64,000 nt of DNA, from the NCBI GenBank assembly GCA_946965045.2, contig OX337236.1, positions 1 through 64,000 of the forward strand. The letters are read 5' to 3'. Positions 30,340-41,991 of this stretch are shown piece by piece (the first letter of the stretch is position 1; every line of letters begins with the position of its first letter). The stretch is from Epithemia pelagica (taxonomy: Eukaryota; Bacillariophyta; Bacillariophyceae; Surirellales; Surirellaceae). The position numbers were made by a program, and so were the translations under genes. Under the pieces are notes generated by a model that saw only the letters and a list, made by a program, of their open reading frames with translations, had not been told where the DNA came from and searched no databases.

Positions 30340-33300
30340 ATGAGCAGTGGTCCTCCTCCGGCTGCGGCATCCACGGCAGCGACCGGTTCTTCGTCCTCGG
30401 GTCGAGGTGGTGGTGGTGGTGGTCGCCGAAGTGGTGGTGGAGGTAGTGGACGGGGTGGAGGTCGAGGTGGTGGACGACAACAAGGAGCACGAGGAGGAGG
30501 AGGAGGACGTGGTGGTGGTACCAACAACAACAACAAGGGTGGATCCTCCTCCTCGAATAACAACAACAATAACAACAACAACGCTGGCGGTGGTGGCAAC
30601 CAAAAACAATTGCGAGGCGGTGGTGGTGGAGGCAATTCCAATCAAAAGGCGGCTGGAAATAACAATAACAAGGGCGGCAAGGGACGTCACCATCACAAGA
30701 AAGATTCCAAAAAAGACAATACCATTAATACCACGGCGCCCTTGTCGGAAGAAGACAAGAAACGATTGGAACAAGAGCGATTGGCTAAGGAAGCCAAGGC
30801 CCGTCAAGAAGAAGAACAAAAGGCGGCGGCGCAACGAGAAAAACAAGCGGCAGCCGCCGCCAAGGCTCGGGCCGATCAACAACGAGCCTTGGATCAAGGC
30901 ATTCAAGAAGATATTACCACCCTGGCAACCCTCATTGACGCGGTTCATCAACACCAAGTATATCGACAAAGCATGTCGGAACCAGCGCTCCAAGAATCCC
31001 GAAAATCCTTTGAACGCAACAAGAAACAACTCAAGACCGATTTGAAAAAATGTACCGCCTTTGTCAAAAAAATCAAATCCGGTGCAGCCTGGTCGCTCAA
31101 ACCGGCCGATGTCGTTCACGATGTGGCCTCGCTCAATTTGAGTCGTTATGTGGAAGAAGTCGTGACGGCCGTGTTGGAAGCCAAACCCAAAGTGACGGAT
31201 CTGCCCGTCATGGTGGCCTTGACGACGGCCATGCACGAACGGTATGCCGACTATTTGCCCAATTTGATTGCCTCCTTGTGGACCTTGGTGTCGCAAAAGG
31301 CCACGGTCGATACCGTCAAGGCGCGACGAGTCTATTTGCGATTGTGGACCGAGTTTTTGGTCTGTGGCGTCGTGACGGATGCTCAACCCTTGCTCCAACT
31401 CGTGGTCGAGGCCGCCGGTCCCAAGGACGGGGGAACCTCGTACGTCGTTCAAGATGCGCATTTGCTCGTGGCCTTTACCAAACAAGCCGGATCGGAACTC
31501 TTGGGCGTTACACCCACCTCCGTTACGGCGGCGGCCACTCGCATTCGAACCGAATATCAACGAAGCATGGAACAATCCGGTGAGCCCACCAATCCGGATG
31601 ACAACAACAAGGACACTGTCGATCGTCCGGTAGTGGCCACGACAGAGTTGGTCCAATCGGGCATGACCCTGGTACAACAGCTTGATCAAGTGTTGGCCGT
31701 ACGCGCGGTCGATGCCAGTGTTTCCAAGGCCGCTCTCACGCATTGTCGAGGAGCCTTTTCCTCCTTGTCCGATTCCTTGGTTCAATCCCATGTCTCGTTG
31801 CAAAAAATGGAACATCGTTGCGAACAAGATCGACTGGTTCTGGGAAGTTTGACTGAGGCCCGGGAACAAAGTTTGGCCGATGCTCGCAAACGCAAGGAAT
31901 CCCTCTTGAAATGCGTCGAACACTTGGCTGATGTCTTGAATCAACCCCTTCCCCAATTGCAAGATGCCCAAGAAGAACTCAATCCGGATGGACCCGGCAT
32001 TGAAGTCTTGACCGCGTCTGCGGGAGGAGATGGTGAAACGACCAATTTGGGACCCTTTGATGATGAAGAAACCCGCGCCTTTTATTGCGATATTCCCGAT
32101 TATGTCACCACCATTCCACCCGCCTTGCTCGGCTTGAGTTTGGAGGCCATTGAAAGCAAAAAGCTCGAAAATATGACCAAATATGGCGGCGATGCAGCCG
32201 ATGCGGACATGGAAGATGACACGGTGGTGGAATCCGACGCAGACTTGGCAGTCAGTGCCGAAGGACTCGACGCCGAATTGGATGCCACCGCGGTGGCCGG
32301 CGATGGTATTGCAGCCACCACCGAGGAAGGAGAAGGTACGTGTGTACAAGGATATCCAAACGTTGGTCTATATTCCGGAGCAATGATTCTCAATACTTGT
32401 TGATTATTCGTTCGTTGGCAGGCGAAGATGAAGAGGATAAAGAAACTCCACGCTACAAGTTGACAGTGTTGCTGGAACAAGAACTGCCCGAATGTCACGG
32501 TCGAGAACAGATTGATGCCATATCGGAACGCTTTTGTTCCAATCATGGATCCTCCAAGAATGCCCGCAAACGATTGGCCAAGACATTGTTTCAGATTCCC
32601 CATGCGCGTCTCGATCTCTTGCCGTTTTATTCTCGAATGGCAGCCACGGTGGATCGAGTGTGGAACGATGCCACCTCACAGCTTTTGGTTGACCTCGAAC
32701 AACAATTTCATGGTCAGGCCAAGTTCAAAAAGAATCAGAATGTGGAATCTCGTATGCGGACAGCTCGGTACATTGGCGAATTGACCAAGTTTCGGGTCGC
32801 TCCACCCATTGTCTTTTTGCGGTGTATTCGTCGGTGTCTCGATGACTTTACCGGAAACAATGTGGATATAGCCTGTTGCCTCTTGGAGTCCTGTGGACGG
32901 TTTCTCTACAAGCTCAAACACACCAACCCCAAAATCACGACTATTATGGAATCCATGGCACGTCTGGGAAAAGCAAAGGTAGGTTGCTGTGGTTCGTACT
33001 CCGATACCAAAGAAGATCTTCACCTGTACGTTGAGAAAGAATCTTACGCCTCTTGACCCGTTTGGGTTAAAAACAAACAAAACAATAGTATCTCGACGAA
33101 CGCCTCCAGTCGTTGATCAAAGCAGCCTTTTTCAGCGTCAAACCACCGCAAAGTGGATCGCGTCGATTGGCCAAAGAGTATCCGCCCTTGGAAGCCTATC
33201 TGCGATACTTGCTCATGGTGCGTTTGGAACCGACCGATGGCACAGTCACGGATGTTGTCAAACAGCTGATGCGATTCCCCTGGAACAATCCCGCTACGGA

Positions 33301-35155
33301 TTGTGCCAACATGGTCAATCGTATTCTGCTCAAGGCCTGTCGCAAAGGACGGTACAAAACCATTGAAGCTGTGGCTGCCGTGGTAGCCGGCTTGCGACGC
33401 CGAGGAGCCGTGGATGTGTCCATCCGGTTGGTAGATTCGGTCCTGGAGGAGCTGCGATGGGCACTGGAACACCCCAACTTTCGAGATCAGCAACGAACCA
33501 TCACCTATGCCAGACTGTTGGGCGAATTGTTTTGTCGAACACAGGTTTCGGGCAAGCTGGTGATTGATCAACTCTATGATTTTATCAATCTAGGCCACGA
33601 AATTCCCCCGGCCCTTCGGGAAGCCTCCAAAAAGTTGGTCGAGGCAGAGAAAACGCAGGAGGGTGATGTGCCATCCAAGTTGCCCGAGTATGATGCTAGT
33701 GCGGCGGTGGCGCATACCATTGCCGAGGATGAAGAAATGGAAGAGACTGAAATGGAGCCACCCAAACAACAGCAAGAGTATGCGCAACCTGTCGCCGTTT
33801 CGGAACATTCCAAGTATGATCCTCGTGTCCCATCCGATGTGGATCCTCCTGGCGCAGCTTACCGAATTAAGCTTGTGTGTACCTTACTCGAAGTATCTAC
33901 TCGGTATTTGGTGAACAAGGCGAACCTGACAGCCTTGCAGGGCTTTTTGACGGCCTTGCAGCGCTATCTGTTCACCAAGCCGATCCTCCCAACCGAGGTG
34001 GAATTTTCGCTTTTGGACACGTTTGATGCCATTGATTCCCAGTGGCGAAAAGCCAGCAAGGCGGCAGCCAGTGGTTCCACGAATGATGGTGCCGCCGCTC
34101 TGGAGGGAGGCTTTCAGCGATACCCCTCGTGGCTCGAAGCTCACAATGCAACCGTGGCAATGGAGGAATCGGATGCACTCGATGCCGGCAAAAAGAGGAG
34201 TGATCTCGAAGCGATTGCCGACAACTCCAAGTCCTTGGAAGATATCATGAGTCGAATGATTGAACAGAATCTTGACGATGAGTCCGTCTCTCACATGGAT
34301 GAGGAGGAGGAAGAAGGGTCTCTTGTGTTTAGTGCCAAGGGAAGCGTTCAAGATCCTTCTCATGGGGAAGAAAGTGAGTCGGAAAACGAAGAAGCAGAGA
34401 ATTCAGACCGAGAGGAGGAGGAAGAGGAGGACCTGGACAGTGAGAATGGCGGTGCGGACTCGGACGACATGGGAAGTGAGGAAGAGTTTGATGAGGAAGC
34501 CTATGCGCGACAGCTCGAAGAAGAAGCGTTTGAACGCGAGTTGCGACGTTTGACAATGGATGCATTGGAGAAAGGGAAAAGTGCTTCACGGAAAGTGGTT
34601 GCTTCCGATATGATCTCGGGGAGTCAAGTCGTCAAGAAAAAGGCACCCGAATCACAAGCCAAGGCGGATACTAATGAGCCGCCTAGTACCAAGATGCCCT
34701 CCTTTGCTCCCAACAGCACCAAATCGGGAGTTACAGTGCAGCTTCTTCGGAAGGGAAACAAGGGCAAGGTGGAAGCCAAAGAGCTTGTGGTTCCCATGGA
34801 GACCAATCTTGCCATTGCGGCAACCCGAAAAGATGCAGCGGCCGCACGAGAACGAGATGAAATCAAATTGCGCGTGTTACAGTACGAGGCTGACAGTGCC
34901 GAGGCCGAACTCACGGGTGGAAACGTGTACTTGGAACAAGAAAAGCTTCAAGTGATTCGCAACAAACCTCTCTCCATTGAAGACATTGACCGAAACTTTG
35001 GTACCACCCGGGGCGATTTGCGCAAGTCGGATTCGGCGAGACCGCCTTCCAGTGTGGCGGGCCGGGTCGTTCGTCCAAACCGTGGTGGACCGGCTAGAGG
35101 CGGTCGAGGAGGTCGAGGATCCGGGCGGTCCGCTAGTGGACGAAGCTTGTTCTAA
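30340..35155 (+). CDS. UPF2: UPF2/NMD2, nonsense-mediated decay scaffold
   Basis: Exons 30340-32335, 32422-32978 and 33089-35155, giving 1539 residues (human UPF2 has 1272). The first about 130 residues are Gly/Asn/Arg-rich (GGRGGGR, runs of NNNN). A basic coiled coil follows, then a first MIF4G-like block. Exon 2 carries the second MIF4G (LDLLPFYSRMAATV, RYIGELTKFRVAPP, ACCLLESCGRFLYK) and exon 3 the third (RIKLVCTLLEVSTRYL). A Glu/Asp tract (about EEEEEDLDSENGG) precedes the presumed UPF1-binding region. The C terminus ends in RG-rich repeats (RGGRGGRGSGRS). UPF2 bridges UPF1 and UPF3 on terminating ribosomes in the cytoplasm. The RGG ends are an extension that could bind RNA. Confidence 0.9.
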
Positions 35156-36090
35156 TGACGACATGTTATGGTGTACCTTGCATGCTGCAGGTGTTGATTG
35201 TGGATGCTTCATGGATGTATCTTTGTCGGGCGGAGCAAGAACGACTGCATTGTGTCGATGGAGACGGATTCGGACAACCACAAAGGGGCTGATCCTATTA
35301 TAGCGTTTCATAAGCCTAGCTGATTCCAAACAGGAGAAAGACGATTGATGCCTTCATGTGACTGACGAATGGAGTGCGAAATACCTCTAGCAGCTTTGCT
35401 ATTGTGAGCATGCACATGATGTGGAATAAACTAGCAAGGTCTTATGCATGAAGTTCATCTTTCATATATAATTGTATTCGTGTGGAATCGAAAGGGTGGA
35501 CGAGATACTCAACTATATTCGACTGTCTTTTGCGTCGTCGTAGGATTACTCTCTAGTGTCTAGTCTACCGGTGTCTGTCCTCATATGAGGACATCATGTC
35601 CAAGATATTAAAGCCTGGCAACCAGTACCAAGATATTAAAGCCTGGCAACCGGTACCAGGACCAAACTAAACCTGAGGAAAACGATGGTGCCATCCATTT
35701 TTCTCTATGCTGCAAAGAATACTATGAACTGAGATGTGCCAAATGTGTCCTCATATGAGGATATGTCCTCATATGAGTAAAATGGTAGACTAGACACTAG
35801 CTTGATAGAGATAGCACAGATAGCGGCCCCAAAGTCTGTCCGCCGCGCGAGAGGTACGCACGGACTTCGCGATGGCAAGCACCTCATCTTTTGTCATCAC
35901 CGTACGTCTCAAGTCGATCATCTCGTCGTCTTGGTTTCGAAACGGTCTGGATTCTGGATGGCATTCGACGGAAATTTCGATATCGTTGAATAAACAACAA
36001 ACCCATAGCCCTCTCTCAAGTGTGATCCCAAAGAAAGAGAGAACGAGCTCTTTGTGTGTGTGGTCGAGCAAGTTTCGATTGTCATACAGA
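35156..36090. other. Intergenic region containing a MITE
   Basis: 935 bp between UPF2 and the aspartyl-tRNA synthetase start. Apart from the inverted-repeat element at 35553-35800 nothing was recognised; the AspRS promoter must lie to the right of the element. Confidence 0.5.
35553..35800. mobile_element. MITE-like element, 248 bp, 17-bp perfect TIRs
   Basis: CTAGTGTCTAGTCTACC (35553-35569) is exactly inverted at 35784-35800. Just inside lie copies of the palindrome GTCCTCATATGAGGAC (35577-35592; TCCTCATATGAGGA at about 35748-35761; partial at about 35766-35777). The middle has a 28-bp tandem duplication (AGATATTAAAGCCTGGCAAC, units 35600-35627 and 35628-35655). The TA near each end would suit a Tc1/mariner-type target duplication. 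No transposase is encoded. Confidence 0.75.
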
Positions 36091-38135
36091 ATGGTCAACC
36101 TGACAAAGTTTTTCATCCTCGTAATGACTTGGACAACAACAACGACAGCATGGATGGCTCCACTCTTGCGACGAGGTAGTATACTCCGCTCGAAAAGAAC
36201 AGTGGTTCCATCCGCCTGGATACCCTCCTCCAAAACACTTTCTCATCGAATGATGGGTGGTGATGTCACTTCTCCGATGCCAAGACATTCTGGCCTGCTG
36301 TCGTCACGGCTCTGGTCCTCGTCGTCGTCGTCATCGTCTTCGACCACTGCCACGACGCCAGAAGGAGGAGGAGGAGAAGAGAAATCGGAGGAAGAAAAGG
36401 CACGCATCAAAGCAGAACGTGAGGCACGAAAGTAGGTTCCAAAAACGAGAGATTTGGCGTCCGACGAGTATATTGTGGCTGCCATTCTCACAATCCTCTG
36501 TCGTGTGTGTTGTGTTGTTGTTGTTGTCGTTTTTGTGATGGTTGTTGTCGTTGCAGAGCTGAAAAGGAACGTCTCAAACTGGAGAAAAAGGCCAAAAAAG
36601 GGGCCGAACGACTCGCCCAAGAGGCGGCCGAAGCAATTCACGACGTTACGTATCTTTCCTACGACGAACAGGATACGTATGCGGCCATGGGAAATCTCAC
36701 ACGGGTCATGTCCCGCAGTCGAACGGAACGACCCTTTCAACAAGTATCCGATTTGGAACAAGCCCAAGCGGGAGACAAGGTATGGGTCCGGGGTCGGTTG
36801 AATTCGATTCGACTCAAGGGAGGATCTTGTTTTCTTGTCATTCGACAGGATGCCTTTCATACCGTCCAAGTATGTTACTTTAAGAACAAGGAAAATCCAG
36901 AATCGTCCAAGAAAATGATCAAATACTTGAAATCTCTCACGCTCGAAAGTATTATTGACGTGGAAGGAACACTGGTGGAAGCCGACGTGCGGTCCTGTTC
37001 CATCAAACACTTTGAAATTGCCCTCGAACGAGTCTATGGGGTATCCACTGCTAGCGCAATGTTGCCCTTTCTCGTGGAGGATGCGGCGCGATCGGAACAG
37101 GAAGTGGAGGAATCGCAAAATAATGAACGACCCTTTCCTCGTTTAGGTCAGGAAATACGATTGGATCATCGTTGGATGGATTTGCGTGTACCGGCCAACA
37201 ATGCTATTATGAGAATTCAATCGGCAGTCTGTCAGCTCTTTCGAGAATCCTTGTACGCACAAGGATTTTGTGAAATTCACACCCCCAAACTCATTGCGGG
37301 AGAAAGCGAAAGTGGAGCCGGTGTCTTTACGACCGATTACTTTGGCACCACGGCTTGTTTGGCCCAATCGCCCCAACTCTACAAGCAAATGGCCATTTCG
37401 TCGGATTTGAATCGCGTCTTTGAAGTGGGACCCGTCTTTCGTGCCGAACAATCCCATACACGTCGTCACTTGTGTGAATTCACCGGTTTGGATCTCGAAA
37501 TGGCCATCAACGATCACTACATGGAAGCCTTGGAAGTCATTCACAACATGTTTACCCACATCTTTGAAGGACTCGAAACACGATGGGCGAAGGAGTTACA
37601 AGTGATTCGGGAGCAATACGAATCGGAACCTGTCACCTTTACCCAACAACCCTGTGTCATTCATTGGCCCGAAGCCATGGAAATTTTAAAGGACCAAGGG
37701 TTTGATATTGGGGATGGTATGGGCGATTTGAATGGCGCCATGGAGTTGGCCTTGGGCAAGGTGGTCAAGGAGAAATATGGGACGGATTTTTTCATGTTGG
37801 ACAAGTATCCGTCCGCCATTCGACCCTTTTATACCATGCCGGATCCAGAAGATGGTCGATTTTCTAATTCGTACGATATCTTTTTGCGAGGATTGGAAAT
37901 TTGCAGCGGCGCCCAACGATGTCACGATCCCGATTTGGTCCTGGAAATTCTCGAGGAAAAGGGCATTGAGGCCGGAGAAGGCCTCCAGGCCTACATTGAA
38001 TCCTTTCGTCATGGGGTCTGTCCCCATGCCGGAGCTGGAATTGGATTGGAACGTGTCGTCTTTTTGTACCTGGGCTTGGACAATGTTCGAAAGGCATCCA
38101 TGTTCCCTCGTGATCCAAACCGTTGTACACCATAA
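36091..38135 (+). CDS. Aspartyl-tRNA synthetase, eukaryotic type, with plastid presequence
   Basis: Exons 36091-36431 and 36557-38135, 639 residues. Class II AspRS of the archaeal/eukaryotic type: anticodon-binding OB fold (KVWVRGRLNSIRLKG), motif 2 FRAEQSHTRRHLCEFTGLD, and motif 3 GIGLERVVFLYLGLDNVRKA with the end MFPRDPNRCTP. It lacks the bacterial GAD insertion. Residues 1-20 form a signal peptide ending TTTTA-WMAP, an ASAFAP-like motif with W at +1, then an Arg/Ser-rich transit-like stretch. Next is a Lys/Glu-rich helix like the tRNA-binding extension of cytosolic AspRS. Plastid import, perhaps with a cytosolic form from a downstream start (M54/M55), is inferred. It charges tRNA-Asp. Confidence 0.9.
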
Positions 38136-38877
38136 TGGGGGGACGCCACTCTTTGAAACTTGTTCGAATCTCATTGTTATTATCTGCGCACCAACATATA
38201 GAACCTCCGAAACAAATATTGTTGCCTTCAGTTGCCTTGCCTTCACGCCCTGAATTCTCAATATGGACAGGAGCTACACGTACAGTATACGCAATAGGCA
38301 TTGTCCCTTCCATGGTTCTATATATATACGTATATACGGCATAGTCCACCTATGAGACAAACAGCCGACACGATCGTATGGACCGGCATGCCACTCGTTC
38401 CGTGACGCATGGTGTTTTCCTTCGTCTTTGGTGCCAATCCGTCTTTGGATCGATCCCTATTACTAATAGAGCTCGGCCAACGTGTGTGTGTGTGAGGCTC
38501 ATGGGCCGCCAATCCTCTCTCGAATCTGCCCTTGTTTTTGGCGTTTGGATGGGAACCCAGGAGCGCAATGCCGAGAGACATTGTTTCTCTCGCTCTCTCA
38601 CTTTCCTACTATTAGAGCCGAATGGTTGTCTGTTCCATCACACGGCCCCACCAAATCCTACGGGAGTGGAGGATAACGCGCTCAAGTTCCTGGAAGAACT
38701 CAATCTTTCTAGGTACTTAATAGAAGTCCAATCGACAAAAGGGCCTTGTGTGCAAATGAGTTTTCCAACACTGTGTGATTCGCTAGCGCTCTCCAATCGT
38801 TTCGGTGCTGGCGCATTGTGGTTTCTTCTTCTTCTGGATTGGAACTCAGGAGCGATTCCAAGAGACATGCCTCTCTT
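38136..38877. other. Intergenic region with a short diverged repeat
   Basis: 742 bp between two convergent genes (AspRS and the JmjC gene). GGAACCCAGGAGCG...GAGAGACAT (about 38549) echoes GGAACTCAGGAGCG...AGAGACAT (about 38840). No gene recognised. Confidence 0.45.
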
Positions 38878-40734
38878 TCACTCGTTTTCGTCGTCGTTGT
38901 CGTCGTCGTTTTGGGCATGGCGCTTGGACTTGTAATCCTTCCAAAAGGCCACATTCCGATAGGGTTTTTGATAAGTTTGCAGATTGTCGGGAGGATGGTA
39001 CCAATAATTTACGGCCAAGTGAATCGAATCGTCGTTCCGATCCTTCTTCCTGATTGTAGTGGTTGTAGTACGGGGCGTGGAGCCATTCGACGACAAGACT
39101 GCGGATGACGAAAAGACGCAATGAAACCAACTCGCTGGTAAATACAAACATTGTCCTGCCTTCAACTGGACTTGCAAGGGTGGATCCAAATTTGGTACCT
39201 GACCATTGGAGGGATAGGGATCAATGGTGGAAAAGTTGCAGGGACGTGGTCGTGATGATGATGATGTCTGTTTCAGTGGTTTTGGTTCACTGGGTTCTGG
39301 TTCTTCTGTTTCGTTTGGTGGCGGTGGTCTCAAGACCTGATGCTGTTCCTGGTCGCTCTGGGATTCCTCCAGTGGTCCACGCTTTCGCATCGTAGTGTGG
39401 AGTTGTTGCATCATCATCATGGTTTCCTGCTTCAGGGCCACTGGATCGTCGTCCTCGTCACTGCTGGCATAGTCAAAGCCCTTGCCCAATACCACTTCTT
39501 CTTCTTCGTCGTCATCGTCCTCCTCTTGTTCACTGTCATCCTCCTTGTCATCTTGCCATGAAGAATCTTGTTTGTGGTCGTTGGAAACGTCCTTCTCTTG
39601 TTCTTGTCGTTCTTGCTGTTGGGCAAGTTGGAGGGGTACCCCATCGGCTCGTGTGGGATTGCTCGTATAGGAACGCAACCCATTGTCATGAATGCACTGC
39701 AAGGTTCCATGGACGGGAATATTTGGAGTCTGAGGTGGATACAAGCAAAACCGTTTGGATCCAGCCTGCAAGACGTAGAAATTGTCGTGAAAATCATGAT
39801 GCAAGCCACTGTTGGTGCTGCTTGTGGTCGTCGTCGAATTCGTAGTAGTAGGACGAGTGGCACCCATCCACACATTGATGGATTCCAAACACAAGTGACC
39901 GGCCAAGGGGAATTGGGGTGGAATGAGAGGCTGTTGCTGCTGCTGCTGCTGCTCCTGCTGCGGCACGACACCTGCATCCTCCATTGGGTTCTTTTCCGGC
40001 GGGCGAGTAATGGTTGCTTTCAAGAGTGTATGCTCCATAAAGTCTTGATAGTACGATCCCTGTTGCGTCGACAAGTACCATTGGTCACAGTCGTCGTCAG
40101 GTTGGTTGGACGGTCGCAATTTCTGCAGCAATTCACGAACCGTCATGGTTTGGAGAAACTCAGAGGATCGATCTTGACCAAACGTGGCTTGGGATGTGGA
40201 TCGATGTTCCACTTGGACACGACAGGAACCGGCATGGTGCTCGAGCAAGTCAGGTGTGACTCGTGGCAACAAGGTGTGGTTGTCCTGTTGTTGTTGTTGT
40301 AGATTGGTCGTGGAAGAAGAAGACGAAGACAGGTCAATGCAGTTATCCAAAATACAAGGACGTCGGAGTGCCACAAAGCGATGAAAGAATTCTTCGGCCG
40401 AAATGGAATTCCACGAAATGCGTTCCACGGTTGTCGTCGCTGTCGCGGTCGATCCAGATGGTGTTGTTGTTCTTGGATCTGTTGTTGTTGTTGTCTCGTG
40501 ATGTTCTTCTTCTTCTTCTTTTGGTTCATGGTCAATTCTCGAGGATGAGCATGATGGATCCTGCTGTTCGAGTCGGTGTTTGTCCTTGGTCTTTTGGGGG
40601 GGGTTCGTCGTCGTGCGCAATTCTTCCTGGCTGTGGTTGCTGTGACTCGGATCGTTCCTCGGTCGTTTCTTGTTCTTATTCTTGTGGTTGGGTAACGGAA
40701 ACGAAGGATCCGAATGGTTGTTGTTGTTCATCAT
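38878..40734 (-). CDS. JmjC/cupin-8 Fe(II)/2-oxoglutarate oxygenase
   Basis: 618 residues, one exon. The iron-binding HxD is H312-x-D314 in SGLHHDFHDNFYVL, K327 (GSKRFCLYPP) is the likely 2-oxoglutarate ligand, and the distal His is H538 in LYLPASWFHCVF. The end HLAVNYWYHPPDN is typical of cupin_8/JmjC hydroxylases of the JMJD7/TYW5 kind. A roughly 190-residue acidic, Gln/Ser-rich insert separates the two halves of the jelly roll. The first 100 residues are Asn/Thr-rich with a basic KKRPRND patch that could direct it to the nucleus. The substrate cannot be read from sequence. Confidence 0.82.
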   Translation of the reverse strand: MMNNNNHSDPSFPLPNHKNKNKKRPRNDPSHSNHSQEELRTTTNPPQKTKDKHRLEQQDPSCSSSRIDHEPKEEEEEHHETTTTTDPRTTTPSGSTATATTTVERISWNSISAEEFFHRFVALRRPCILDNCIDLSSSSSSTTNLQQQQQDNHTLLPRVTPDLLEHHAGSCRVQVEHRSTSQATFGQDRSSEFLQTMTVRELLQKLRPSNQPDDDCDQWYLSTQQGSYYQDFMEHTLLKATITRPPEKNPMEDAGVVPQQEQQQQQQQPLIPPQFPLAGHLCLESINVWMGATRPTTTNSTTTTSSTNSGLHHDFHDNFYVLQAGSKRFCLYPPQTPNIPVHGTLQCIHDNGLRSYTSNPTRADGVPLQLAQQQERQEQEKDVSNDHKQDSSWQDDKEDDSEQEEDDDDEEEEVVLGKGFDYASSDEDDDPVALKQETMMMMQQLHTTMRKRGPLEESQSDQEQHQVLRPPPPNETEEPEPSEPKPLKQTSSSSRPRPCNFSTIDPYPSNGQVPNLDPPLQVQLKAGQCLYLPASWFHCVFSSSAVLSSNGSTPRTTTTTIRKKDRNDDSIHLAVNYWYHPPDNLQTYQKPYRNVAFWKDYKSKRHAQNDDDNDDENE

Positions 40735-41245
40735 GGTGGTTTGCGTCCTGTCCAGAGCCGATCTTTTTTTGGTCTCCCAGATCCATCGTTCTGCGATTCA
40801 TGGGCGACTTGGACACCCAACCAAAACCAGCGATCGAAACGCGACCTATGTTTTATTCGAGAATGTTCGACGACACCCACACGTCACAGATGAGGTGTGA
40901 CGTGCGACGATGATGAGCGAGAGGCCAAAAGACAATGGATGAAAGCAGAAAGCACGAAAGGTCTTTAAACAAAAAGCAAAACACCAAGTGGTGGAACAGG
41001 AGGAGCAACTGAAAACACACGGCTTGAGAGAAGGCTCGCACTCTCAACCAAAATGTGTTGTATTGCGCTCGCTGTTGTGCATCCACTCCTCCACAGTGGT
41101 GACCTTCCATGCTTGGTGGAACGCCGTTGTCCAGCGACAAGTCTGGTAATGTTGCTGCATGGTTGCGAGAAGAAGCGCAGAGAGCGCAATACCTCGCTCA
41201 AAACTTCTCCTTCCATGATCTTTTGAACGACTCTGTTATACCAAT

Positions 41246-41328
41246 AATGGGAAACGCTCCTGGGATTCAAATCGCCTGGAATGATGGAAACATTCCAGGC
41301 GATTGGAATCCCAAGAGCGTTTCCCATT
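41246..41328. repeat. Foldback inverted repeat, 38-bp arms, 7-bp loop
   Basis: Arms 41246-41283 (AATGGGAAACGCTC...) and 41291-41328 (...GAGCGTTTCCCATT) are reverse complements with two mismatches; the loop is ATGGAAA. Confidence 0.9.
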
Positions 41329-41555
41329 GAAGTATCAACATGAACTAGAACTTCAGGTTCATGTTCGTTCGCTTGTGGAGGATGCAAGTGTATGTTGGGC
41401 TGTCATCCACTTTTCGAGTCGTCCATGGAGTTTTCATCATGACATGACAGTGGTCCCGGCCGATTCGCAGATTTTGACCTCAATTACAAAGAGTATCAGA
41501 CTGCGAGGACTCCAACACAGTCAGACAATCTTTGTGATTGACGTCAAATCTCGAC

Positions 41556-41694
41556 GATTCGTAAAGCCTGATTGCTTGATGGACTTTACGTATAACCAGA
41601 TTTGGATTGACAAGTACAAATCGATTTGTACTTGTCAAAACAAATATGGTTGTGCTTAGTGTTCTGTCCATGACGCAATCCGGTATAACGAATC
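41556..41694. repeat. Long palindrome with a perfect 32-bp core
   Basis: The perfect core is 41607-41638; its left half is TTGACAAGTACAAATC. Outward the arms stay recognisably inverted but diverged to about 41556 (GATTCGTAAAGCCTGATTGC) and 41694 (GCAATCCGGTATAACGAATC). Total span is about 140 bp with no loop. Confidence 0.88.
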
Positions 41695-41991
41695 CAATGG
41701 GCGCCATTTGTAGTCTCAGTGAGCTCCGACTGGTATCCTTGGACTTCAGGGAGAAGCACATGTTCAACGCCGCGAAAGGTAAGCTAAACACTAGAATGGT
41801 GAAAATGTGGCACGAGAAACGACATGACATCAGGAAATAGCCAACAAGTTCTGATTCCAAGCGGCAGCGTCTATCGGAGAAGAGCAAAGAGTTTTACTTC
41901 GGAAGTCAGCTCTACCTATTAGGTGCTAGAAGAATCCTAGGAATCTACATCCATCAATCCATCACGAGGCTTTGTTCTCTCGTTGACCTCT

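Larger units (their letters stand above)
40735..41991. other. Gene-free interval with foldback palindromes
   Basis: About 1.26 kb without a recognisable gene. The main content is two long inverted repeats (41246-41328 and 41556-41694) and a shorter pair (GTATTGCGCTC near 41068, inverted near 41188). Short open frames here are by-products of these symmetries. Confidence 0.55.

Noticed and set aside
30298-32349. 683-codon open frame antisense to UPF2
   Set aside because: It mirrors the low-complexity GGN/AAC-rich coding strand. The plus strand has conserved MIF4G motifs and coherent splice sites; the antisense product shows none.
38378-38935. 185-codon + strand frame
   Set aside because: Composition is random-like, it covers a short diverged repeat and overlaps the end of the JmjC gene.
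39568-40302. 244-codon + strand frame
   Set aside because: Antisense shadow of the JmjC gene, rich in Leu/Val from reversed Gln/Thr codons.
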